Part shown: piece by piece, positions 25,380 to 37,500 of the stretch
Position numbering within the stretch: the first letter of the stretch is position 1
How the letters are laid out: each line of letters starts with the position of its first letter
NCBI RefSeq assembly: GCF_003284965.1
Contig: NZ_QMEW01000008.1
Span: 1 to 64,000 of the forward strand
Source: Mycolicibacterium sp. GF69
GTDB taxonomy: Bacteria; Actinomycetota; Actinomycetes; Mycobacteriales; Mycobacteriaceae
DNA length: 64,000 bases
Direction: 5' to 3'
Notes under the pieces: generated by a model
What the model was told of the DNA's origin: nothing
Database searches by the model: none
The model's input: only the letters and a program-made list of their open reading frames with translations
Position numbers and translations under genes: made by a program

Positions 25380-25546
25380 GTTAGCGCGATCTGCATCCGC
25401 ATCGTCGAATGTCGCTGCGGGATAACGTCTTGAGCGACCTCAGACATCCGGCGATCTCGGCTAGACCCCGCGGCGGGAAAGTCATCGATCAAAAGCGTTG
25501 CCGTGAGCCAACTCCGCTTAGCCCCATCGGGCCTCGTATCCGAGAT

Positions 25547-28500
25547 TTACGGCGCGGGCTTTCCTACCGAGTTGAGGCGGCTTCCCAGCCGCTGGCTCAG
25601 GCTCCTTACCGACGGCGCGTTGAAGAGGGTAGTCACCGGAAGGCGAATATCGAGCGCAGCGCTGATCGCCGCAATCGCGCGCATCGCGGAAATCGAATCC
25701 CCGCCCAACTCAAAGAATGATTCGTCAACTCCGACGCGGTCCACTTCTAATACCTGGGCGTAGATATTGGCCAGCATCTGTTCGAGCGAAGTAGCGGGAG
25801 CGCGGTAACGATCGATGTCCTGGTGATCGGACACCGGCGACAGCGCCGCCGGCCGAGTCGTCGTCCTAGCCGAGTCACCCTCCTGATTCAGCCATCCATA
25901 CTCGCCCCCGTCGGACACAACTCCTGACGAGAGTTGCCGGGTGGGATCGGCAGTCATGGCTTTGAGCACCCACTGCAACCGCTCGATCAGCGTTTCGATG
26001 CTGGCCGAGTCGAATACATCTGTGCGGAATTGGACCCGGAGATCCAGTTCGCGGCCCGGAACGGCTTGCACCGCGAGCGGATAGTGGTAGTAGTCGCGGT
26101 TGGTGACATCGGTGATGGACAAGCCGTTGGGGCTCAGCGACACTCCGGTTTCGATCGGATAATTTTCGTAGACGAAAACAGTGTCGAACAGTCGTTCGTG
26201 GCCGGTGATGCGGTGAATGTCGCGCAGCGCCAGATGCTGATGCTCGAGAGAGTCGTTATGGGTACGTTGTAGCTGACCCAGCAGGTCGGCGACAGTGGTT
26301 TCCGCCGTAATGCGCGCTCGCAGCGGAATCGTGTTGATCAACAGGCCCACCATCGAGTCGGCGCCGTCCACCTCGGTCGTCCTGCCGGAAACCACTACGC
26401 CGAATGCAACGTCATGCTGGCCTGTCAGCCATGTCAGCAGCTGCGCCCACGCGGCCTGCAACACGGTGCTCACTGTCGTGTGGCATGAGCGAGCCAGCTC
26501 GTCGAGCGCCCTGGTGGTCTCTTCGGGCACCCGAACCGAGATCATGCCTCGCCGTCCCAGCCCCAACCGATCCGGCGGGCCAACCAGAGTGGGCGTCTGG
26601 AAACCGGCGAGAACCTCACCCCAGGCTGTGCGGGCGGCATCCAGATCTCGCTCGGCCAACCAGTTGAAGTACTTGCGGGCCGACGTTGGCGCGGGCAGCC
26701 GTTGCTCGTAATAGGTGGCGAATATCTCGCCCAGCAGGATCGGCATCGACCATCCATCGAGAACGATGTGGTGGTTGGTCAACACAATCCGGTGCCGATG
26801 TTCGGCGGTGCGGATCAACGCCACACGGAAAGCCGACTCGTTGGTGACGTCGCAGACCGCAGCGCGCTCGGCAGCACACAGCCGCTGAATCTGCTCACCG
26901 ACATCGACGCCGGCGTCGATGTCGTCGGCATCCAGCCGCACGTAGCGCCAAGCGGTCACCGGGTCGGCAGGGATGACCTGGACCGGCTCCTCGAACTGTT
27001 GGCAGAAGCGGGCCGCGAGAGAGGGATGGCGGTTGACCACTGCTTGCACCGCGTCGCGCAACCGGTTGGCGTCAAGGGGACCCGCAAGGGTGAAACTCAT
27101 CTGCACCGCATACGGATCGTCGCCGTCAAACTGCGCGGTGGCGGCGTGGAACAGCAGCCCCTGCTGCATAGGAGTGAGCGGCAGTATGTCGGCAATTCGG
27201 TATTGCACATGAAGCTCGTCGATCTGGTGCTGGCTCAGCCGAACCGGAGCGATATCGGAAGGAGTCAAACCGCCCCCACCCTGCCGGACGTGCGCACAGA
27301 TGCCGGCGAGGGCATCAAACCACAACCGGCTCAGCCGGTCGACCTGCGCGTCGTCAAGCGCTGACGGCGCCCACGTCCAGTCAGCGCGCAGATAGGATCC
27401 GGACTCTGTGTCCACGGTGCCGGCGTTGAGCTCAACGGTGTGAACCAATGGCATGGGCACCGCGGCCGCAGCGGCTGATGTCAATGACATGCCCTCCGGG
27501 CTGATCCGCCACATATCATCGGATGCCTCGGCCGCGGAGACGCCCAGCCGGCCCAGGTAGTTGAACCCAATTGGGGGATCGGATTCGGGAAGATCGATGT
27601 CGGGGTTCAAGTAGCGCAGCAGACCATACGTCAACGGCTCCGGCAGGGCGCGCAGCTGCTCTTTAGCGTGCTTGACGACAGGACCCAGCGCCGGACCACC
27701 GGCAATGACCTGCGCCCAGCTCAGGCCGCCCCCGGTCAGGGACACTGGGTATTTCGCCGTGAACCACCCCACCGTGCGCGACAGATCCGCATCGGCGGCC
27801 AGCTCCTCGCGGCGCCCGTGCCCCTCGACATCGATGCCGATCGGCGCGGCGCCGGTACCCAGGAACTCCGCCCACGCCAGAGCGAACGCGATCAACAAGA
27901 CGTCATGGATTCCGGTATTGAATGCCGCCGGCACCTCGCCCAGCAGCATCCGGGTGATGTCGCCGTCCATCGTGGCCGACAACCGGCCAGCACTGGCCCA
28001 TGTGTCCACCACCGGGCGGACCGCGGGCAACCTCGGGGGCGTCGCCGCGACCTGCCTCCAGGCATCGGCTTGCTGCACCACCTCCGGGCTATGAGCATGC
28101 TCGGCCAGCAGCGCCGACCACCGAGCAAACGACGTTCCACCGGTGGGCAATTCGATCGGATGCCCGCGGTGACGCTGGGCCCAGCCGAGATTTAGGTCTT
28201 CCAACAGGATCCGCCATGAGACGCCGTCGACGGCCAGATGGTGAATGATCAACAGCAACTGGCGCTCCGAGCCCGCCCACAGTGCGCTGAGCATCATCCC
28301 GGCGCCAGGGTCCAACCGCGACCGCGCCGCGACCACCGCGTCCTCACTCAATACGTCGACCGTCCGCAGGCATGCAGCGGCGGCAACCGAACCGGCCTCC
28401 GGCACCACCGGCAGCCACTGTCCGGCTGCGTCAGCTTCGATGCGCATCCGCAACGTGGCATGCCGATCGAGCAACGCCTGCAACACTGCCACCACATCGG

Positions 28501-31500
28501 CTTCACCGGCTCCTGCGGGGGCCTGCACGACCATCGACTGGTTGAATTCGCCGACAGGGCCTTCCACGTCGGCGAGCCAGCGCATGATTGGAGTCGCCAC
28601 CACTGGTCCGATGCCCTCGTCGACGACAGCCGACTCACCGTCGGCCAGGCGCGCCACTCGGGCCAATCGCGCCACGGTCTGCTCGACGAACAAGTCACGC
28701 GGCCGGCACAGCACGCCGGCGGCCCGGGCGCGCGCGGTCACCTGCATCGACAGAATGCTGTCCCCGCCCAGTTCGAAGAACGAGTCGTCTACCCCGACGC
28801 GCTCGACACCGAGCACCTGCGCAAAAATGCCGCTCAGAATCTCCTCGACCGCGGTGGCCGGGGCGCGATACCGATCGTCGTCGCGGTATTCGGGTGCCGG
28901 CAGCGCGCGTTTGTCCAGTTTGCCGTTCGACGTCAGCGGCAACTCGTCGAGCGCGATGACCGCCGCAGGCACCATGTACGCCGGCAGCCGTTCTGTCAGC
29001 TGAGCGCGTATCTCGGCCGGCTGTGCGGTGCCACTGACATAACCGACTAGACGCTTGTCGCCCGGGCGGTCCTCGCGGGCGATCACCACCGCCTGATCGA
29101 CCCCGGTCAACCCTGCCAGTGCTGTCTGGACCTCACCCAGTTCGATGCGGTACCCGCGGATTTTGACTTGCTCATCGACACGCCCGAGGTAGGTCAGCTG
29201 ACCGTCGATACCCCAGCGCACCAGATCACCGGTGCGGTACATCCGCGCGCCGGAACCCACGAACGGGCATGCCACGAACCGCGACGCGGTCAATCCGGCT
29301 CGCCCAACATATCCGTACGCCAGTCCGCCGCCGACCACGTACAACTCACCGACCACTCCCGCCGGCACCGGGCACAGCGAACTGTCCAGGACGAAGAAGC
29401 CAAGGTGTGCCAACGGCACCCCTATGGGGCTGACACTGCTGTCGGTGTCGCCGACGAGGATCTCGCGGAACGACGCATGCACCGTTGTCTCGGTGATGCC
29501 GTACATGTTGATCATGCGCGGCGAACCCGGATGGTTGTCCAGCCACGTCCGGATCCGCTGCGGTTCAAGGGCTTCCCCGCCGAACACCACGGTCTTGAGC
29601 TTCAGCTCCCGGCCGAGCTCGGGCTGCAGCGCGTCGGCCGCTTGCAGCGCGTAAAACGCCGACGGAGTCTGGCTCAGCACCTCGACTTGTTCGGCGACGA
29701 GCAGGGCGTGCAGTTCTTCGGCTGAGCGGACGACCGACTCCGGCACAACCACCAGCCGTCCACCGTGTAGCAGCGCGCCCCAGATCTCCCACACGGAATA
29801 GTCGAACGCCAACGAATGACACTGCGTCCAAACCTGTTCCGCAAGGCTCAATTCGGCGTCCAGCGACTCCAAAAGCTGGGTCACGTTGCGATGGGGTACC
29901 GCCACTCCCTTGGGCGCACCGGTGGTCCCCGAGGTGTAGATCAGGTAAGCAGTCTCCTCGGCGGCAGGCGCCGGCATCGCGGTGTCACGCTGAGTGCCGA
30001 CGGCGGGGCCGCCGACGTCGATGATCGGCAGACCACACCCGTCCAGCCGGTCCGTGAGACCGCTAGTGGTCACCGCGGCGATCGGAGCGGCATCATTGAG
30101 CATGTACTCGATCCGAGTTGCCGGCTGCGCCGGATCGATCGGCAAATATGCCGCGCCGGTTTTCAGCACCGCGAGCATCGCCACAACCGCCTCGGGACAC
30201 CGAGAAAACAGCAGTGCCACAAACTGTCCCGGACCCGCGCCGTGGCTGACCAACAAATGTGCCAACCGATTAGCGGCCCGGTCCAACTCGCGGTAGGCCA
30301 TGGATCGACCCTCGAATGTGACAGCCACCGCTTCGGGAGCCCGGGCCACCTGCTTGGCGAACAAAACTGGAATCGACACAGCCGGCTGCGTGCGCTGGGT
30401 CAGCACAGCCCGACTACCGATGTTGTCCAGCCGAGCCTGCTCCACCTCATCCAGCAGATTGATCGACGACAATCGTCTGGTCGGCTCGGCTGTCATCGCA
30501 GCCAAGATCCGTCGCAGCCGCTCGATCAGTGACTCGACGCTGATCGCATCAAACACATCGGTCCGAAACTCCACTTCCCCGCCGATCCCGGCGGGTTCAC
30601 CGGCCTCACCCCACCGCTCGGCCAGGGTGAATGTCAGATCCATGCGGGCCGTGTGAGTGTCAGTCGCCAGCGGGGTGACCTGAAGATCACCCAAGCCGGC
30701 GGGGTTGTTGTCCTGCCAGTTCTGCCAAGCCAACATCACCTGGACCAGTGGGTGGTGAGTCAGGCTCCTGCTGGGGTTGAGGCGCTCCACCAGCGCCTCG
30801 AAGGGCACGTCCTGGTACTCGTAGGCGGCCAGGCTGCGTGTGCGGACCTGCGCCAGTATTTCAGCGAAACTGGGATTTCCGGTCAGGTCGGCTCGCAGCA
30901 CCAAGGTGTTGACGAAGAACCCCACCAACTCGTCCAGCGCCGAATCGCGTCGTCCGGCGATCGGAAATCCAACGGCCACATCGGAACTCGCGCTGATCTT
31001 CGACAGCAACACCGCCAGCGCGGCCTGCATCACCATGAAACTGGTCGCATTGTGCTCGCGCGCAACCCGGTTGACGCTCTCCTGCAACTGCGCGGGCCAA
31101 TCGACCGCAACACGGGCACCGCGCTGGTCTGCAACCGGTGGATAGGGCCGGTCGGTGGGCAGCTGCAGCCGCTCGGGAATTCCGGCCAGCGCATCCTCCC
31201 AATACGCCAGCTGCGCGGCGATCGGACTTTCGGTGTCATCGAGATCACCGAGCTGCGCGCGCTGCCACAGCGTGTAATCGACGTACTGCACAGTCAACGG
31301 ATCCCAGCCGGGAGCCCGTCCCGCACATCTGTCGGCATACGCGATCCCCAGATCACGCACCAGAGGGGGAATCGACCAGCCGTCAGCGGCGATGTGGTGC
31401 ACCACCACCGCCAGCACATGATTGTCGTCACTTACCTTGAAAAGGGTTGCGCGCAAGGGGATTTCGTTTGCCAAATCGAACGGGTGACGCACCACGGCGT

Positions 31501-34500
31501 CGATGGCCTCCCCCAGTCGAAGCGCCGGCCAGTCCGCCGCATCGACAATTTGCCAATGAACATCAGCGTGCTCGACGGGCACCACCAACTGCTGCGGTAT
31601 GCCATCGGGCGCCGCGAACAGAGTGCGCAGACTCTCATGGCGGCCCACCACATCGGCCATCGCTTGGCCTAACGCCTCGACATCAAGACGTCCACCGAGC
31701 CGGAAAGCGGTCGCCATGTTGTAGACGGGTGACGGCCCGTGCAACTGGTCGATGAACCACAATCGGTTCTGCGCAAACGACAGCGGTACCACAGCGGGCC
31801 GCTCGACAGCCATCAACGGCGCAAGCCGACGCGCATCGCCACCGACACGGGGCGCCAATTGCGCAACGGTGGGCGCCTCGAATACGGATCGCACCGAAAG
31901 GCCGGCGTCCAGACTGGTGTTGATCGCGGCAATCAGGCGCATTACAGACAGCGAATCCCCGCCCAGATCGAAGAACGAGTCGTCTACTCCGACTCGCTCG
32001 GCACCGAGCACCTGCGCATAGATGCCGACCAGGATCTCCTCCACCGTGGTGGTGGGGGCGCGATAGCAATCGCTGTCCTGGTATTCAGGTGCCGGCAAGG
32101 CTCGCCTGTCGAGTTTCCCATTGACCGTTAGCGGCAGCGCCTCCAACGCCACGACCGCAGTCGGAACCATGTAACCCGGCAACCGCTCGGCTAGCTTGGC
32201 GCGCACCTCTGTGGGATCTGCCGTGCCGGTGATATAACCCACCAGACGCTTACCGCCGAGGCGTTCCTCGCGGGCAATCACAGCCGTCTGGTCAACCCCG
32301 TCGCACGCGGCCAGCGCCATGCGTACTTCGTCGAGCTCGATGCGATATCCACGAACCTTGACTTGCTCGTCGGCACGCCCCAGATAACGCAGCTGACCGT
32401 CAGCGCCCCAGCACACCAAGTCGCCGGTGCGGTACATGCGCTCTCCGGGCCCTGCCGAAGGACACGCGACGAACCGCGACGCTGTCAACGCGGACCGCCA
32501 CCAATACCCGCATGCTAACCCGCCACCGGCTACATACAATTCACCGATTACTCCCTGCGGCACCGGGCGTAAATACCTGTCCAGGACAAATGCAGCCGCC
32601 CCGGGGACCGGCGAACCGATTGGCGCTCCCAGTCCCGCGCGCAACGGAGCGCTCATCGCCGCGTACACCGTCGTCTCGGTCGGGCCGTAGGCATTGATCA
32701 TCACTCGTCCGGGCGCCCACCGGTCCACCAGGTCTGGCGGGCAGGCTTCACCGGCAACCACCAACGCGACGGACTCCAAACGCTCCGGATTCAAGATCCC
32801 TACTGCCGACGGGGTCTGACATAGGACCCCGACCTCTTCACGAATCAGCAAGTCGTGGAAATCATCCGGTGCGGCGGCCACGGACTCGGGCACCACCACG
32901 AGGCGCCCGCCGTGCAGCAAGGCTCCCCAAATTTCCCAGACCGATACGTCGAACGCATAAGAATGCCACTGCGACCACACGCCGGCCATCGGCAGATCCG
33001 AATGGAATTGCTTCACCAGCTGGGTGACATTGTGATGGGTGACGGCCACCCCCTTCGGCACTCCAGTAGTACCGGAGGTGTAAATCAGGTAGGCGACGTC
33101 TTCGGGCGCCGGCCCCGGGATTGGCGTGCTGCGTCGGCTCTCGATAGCGGGGTCGTTGACGTCGATGACGAGAACGTCATGTTCAGCCAGTCGGTCGGCC
33201 AGCGCCGCCGTGGTGACTGCGGCGATCGGGGCGGCATCCTTCAGCATGAAACTGATTCGGGCCTGCGGCAGAGCGGGGTCGATCGGCAGATACGCCGCAC
33301 CGGTCTTCAGCACCGCCACCATCGCCACAATCGCTTCCGGCGACCGCGGGAAATGCAGCGCTACACATTGGCCCGGGCCAGCCCCATGGCCGGCCAACAA
33401 GTGCGCCAACCGGTTGGCCCTCTCGTCGACTTCGCGATAAGTCCACGAACGCCCATCACAGACAAGTGCGACCGACTCGGGTGTACGACTCACCTGCGCG
33501 ACGAACAATTCTGGGATCGACGCTGGTGGACTCGCCGGCTGGGTCAAAGCCGCCAGATTTCCGATTCCGTCCAACACGACACGCTCGCTGGCATCGAGTA
33601 GCTCCAGCGATGACAACCGCCGGGATGGGTCATCGGTCATGGCTACCAGCAGCCGCTGCAACCGCTCGATCAGCGCCTCGATGCTGACCGGGTCGAACAC
33701 ATCGGTACGGAACTCAACCTCCCCACCGAACCCGGCGGGGTCACCGGTCGCGCTCCAGCGCTCGGCGAGGGTAAACGCGAGATCCATGCGCGCGGTATGG
33801 GTGTCGGCCGAAAGCGGCGCGACCTCCAGCTCTCCCAACGCCAGCGTGGCGGGCCCGTTGTTCTGCCAGGCCAACATCACCTGAACAAGCGGGTGCTGGG
33901 CGAGGCTGCGGGCCGGATTGAGCCGCTCCACCAGTACCTCGAACGGCACATCCTGGTGTTCGTAGGCGTCCAGGGTGCGGGCTCGCACGTGGCTCAGCAA
34001 TTCGGTCACGCTGGGATTGCCGGCCAGTTCGACCCGCAAAACCAAGGTGTTGACGAAGCAGCCGACCAACTCGTCCAGGGCGGGGTCGCGCCGCCCAGCG
34101 ATCGGAAAACCGACGGCCACATCGGTGCTGGCACTGATGCTGGACAACAACACCGCGAGGGCGGCCTGGACCACCATGAAACTGGTGGCATTGTTCTCGC
34201 GGGCCAGTCGACCAACCGCGTGCTGCAACTCCGCCGGCCAGTCGATGGTGACGCGGGCGCCGCGATGGTCTGCTGCGGCAGGATACGGCCGATCGGTGGG
34301 CAGTTGCAACCGCTCAGGCATTCCAGCCAGGGTCTGCTCCCAGTACTCCATCTGCCCGGCGATGCGACTGTCAGGGTCGTCGAGATCACCAAGCTGGTCA
34401 CGCTGCCACATGGTGTAGTCGACATATTGAACCGCCAACGAATCCCAACCCGGGAGAAAGCCTTCACAACGGCGGACGTAGGCCACACTGATGTCGCGCG

Positions 34501-37500
34501 CCAGCGGGGCAATCGACCAACCATCGGCGGCGATGTGGTGCAACACCAGCGCAAGCACATGCTCGTCTTCGGCGACCCGGAAAAGCGTTGCTCGCAAAGG
34601 AATATCGGTTGCCAGAACGAACGGGTGACTGATTGCCGCGTCGATGGCCTCCCTCAGTATGGCCGCCGTCCAACCTTCTGCATTGACGATCTGCCAGCCG
34701 AAGTCGGCGTGTTCGACAGCGACGACCGACTGCTGAGGCTCCCCCTCGACGACGGGGAACGTGGTCCGCAGGCTTTCGTGTCGGCCGACCACATCGGCTA
34801 AAGCTTGGCACAGCGAATCCGCGTCGAGTGTGCCGCGCAAGCGCAATGCGGTCGCCATGTTGTACATCGGGGAGGGCCCCTGCAACTGGTCGACGAACCA
34901 CAACCGCTGCTGAGCGAACGACAACGGAACTACGGCGGGCCGCTCGACGGCCACCAACGGCGCAGACCGCCCGAAGTTACCGCCGTCAAGACTGAGCGCC
35001 AACTGCGCCACCGTGGGAGCCTCGAATACCGCCCGCACAGGCAGGTCAACATCGAAACTCGTGTTGACCGCAGCCACCAGGCGGGTGGCCATCAGCGAGT
35101 CGCCGCCCAACTCGAAGAAAGAGTCCTGCACGCCGACCCGCTCCACACCGAGCACCAAGCCGAAGATCCCCGCAAGGATCTCCTCCGTCAGGCTGCCCGG
35201 AGCATGATATTCGTCGGCGTCCTGGTATTGCGGTGCTGGCAGAGCACGCCTGTCGAGTTTGCCGTTGACCGTCAGCGGCAGCCCCGTCACCACCACCACC
35301 GCGGACGGCACCATGTACTGCGGCAACCGTTCACCCAGCGTCACGCGCAACGCGCCCGGGTCAACCGCTTCGCTCACCGATTCGGTGACATAGCCGACCA
35401 GACGCTTATCGCCGGGGCGGTCTTCACGGACGATCACCACCGCCTGGTCCACCCCATCGCACGTGGCGAGCGCGGCACGCACCTCGCCAAGCTCGATGCG
35501 GTAGCCACGAATCTTCACCTGGTCGTCGCCGCGGCCGACATAATCGAGCTGTCCGTCGGCATCCCAGCGCACCAGATCGCCAGTGCGATACATCCGCGTC
35601 GCGACGCCCCCGAACGGGCAGGCCACAAACCGTGACGACGTCAGCCCAGCGCGACCTACATAACCCACGCCAACGCCCGCACCTGCCACATACAACTCAC
35701 CGACCACACCTGCGGGCACCGCGCGCAACCACTTATCCAAGACGAAGAAGCTGAGATGCGTCAGTGGCACCCCGACCGGGCTGGAGTGTGCCCTGACGTC
35801 ACGCTCGCTGATCTGCCGTATCGATGCATGCACCGTCGTCTCCGTGGTGCCGTACATGTTGATCAGCCGCGGCGAATCCTGATGATTCTCCAGCCACGCC
35901 TCGAGACGCGGCGGTTCCAGCGCTTCACCGGCGAACACCACCGCGTCCAGCGTGAGCTGGCTGCCCGTCGCGGGCAGCGCCGCGTCAGCTGCCTGCAGCG
36001 CATAAAACGCCGACGGCGTCTGACTCAGGACGCTGACTCGTTCGCTGACCAACAACGCATGGAAATCTGCGGGTGAACCCACTACCGCGTCGGGCACTAC
36101 AACCAGGCGCCCACCGCGCAGCAGTGCGCCCCAGATTTCCCACACCGATACGTCGAAAGCGTAGGAATGCCATTGCGACCACACACCCGCAGGCGGCAGG
36201 TCCTCTTGCACCGAGTCCAACAGTGAGATCACGTTGCGGTGGGTGATCGCCACCCCCTTCGGCACGCCGGTCGTTCCAGAGGTGTAAATCAAATACGCGA
36301 TGTCATCGGATCGCGGTGCAGGCAACGGGCTGACGGGGCAAGACGCAACAGCTGGGTCATCGAGACCGATCACCGGCAGGTCGCACCCGTCCAGTCGGTC
36401 CGCCAGGCTGCCGGTGACAACCGCAGCGATGGGCCCGGCGTCGGACACCGTGAACCTGATCCGCTCCAGCGGGTGGGCCGGGTCGATCGGCACATACGCC
36501 GCCCCCGTCTTGAGCACCGCCATGATCGCAACGATCGCCTCGACCGACCGGTTCAAGACCAGCGCCACCCGCCGCCCAGGCGCCGCGCCCCGCGCGACCA
36601 ACAGGTGTGCCAACCGGTTCGACGCCTCATCAAGCTGCCGGTACGTCACGGATCGGCCCTCGAAGCGCACGGCCACCGCCTCCGGGGCACGAGCCACGTG
36701 CTCGGCGAACACGGCTGGAATCGACAGCGACGTGTTCACCGGCTGACCCAAGGCCGCCCGATTGCCCCACCCATGCACCCGAGCGTGCTCGGTCTCATCG
36801 AGCACATCGATCGACGACAGCGGCCGCTTCGTGTCAGCGATGATGGCCAGCAACACGCGCCGCAACCGCTCGATCAACGCCTCGATACTGGCCGCGTCGA
36901 ACACATCGGTGCGGAACTCCACGTCTCCCGCGATCCCGGCGGGCTCACCAGCTTCATCCCAGCGCTCGCCGAGGTCGAACGTCAGATCCATGCGGGCGGT
37001 GTGAGTGTCGATGGGCTGCGGTGTGACCTGCACATCGGCCAAAGTCAGCCCGACGAGGTCGTCGTCCTGCGGACCGAAGTTCTGCCAGGCCAGTACGACC
37101 TGAACCAACGGGGAATGGGTCAGGCTTCTGGCGGGATTCAGACGATCCACCAGCACCTCGAACGGCACATCCTGGTGCTCATAGGCGGCGAGGCTGCGCG
37201 CGCGCACCTGGGCCAATAATTCCCCGAGGGTCCGGTCGCCTGTGAGATCGACCCGTAGTACCAACGTGTTGACGAAGAACCCGACCAGCTGATCGAGCGC
37301 GGGATCGCGCCGCCCGGCGATCGGGAATCCAACCGCCACGTCCGTGGTGGTGCCGAGTTTCGACAACAACACCGCCAGAGCGGTCTGCAGGACCATGAAG
37401 CTGGTCGCATTGTTCTCCCGGGCCACCCGGGCGACCTGCTGGTGCAACTCCACCGGCCAGTCCACCGTCACACGGGCGCCGCGATAATCGGCCACCATCG

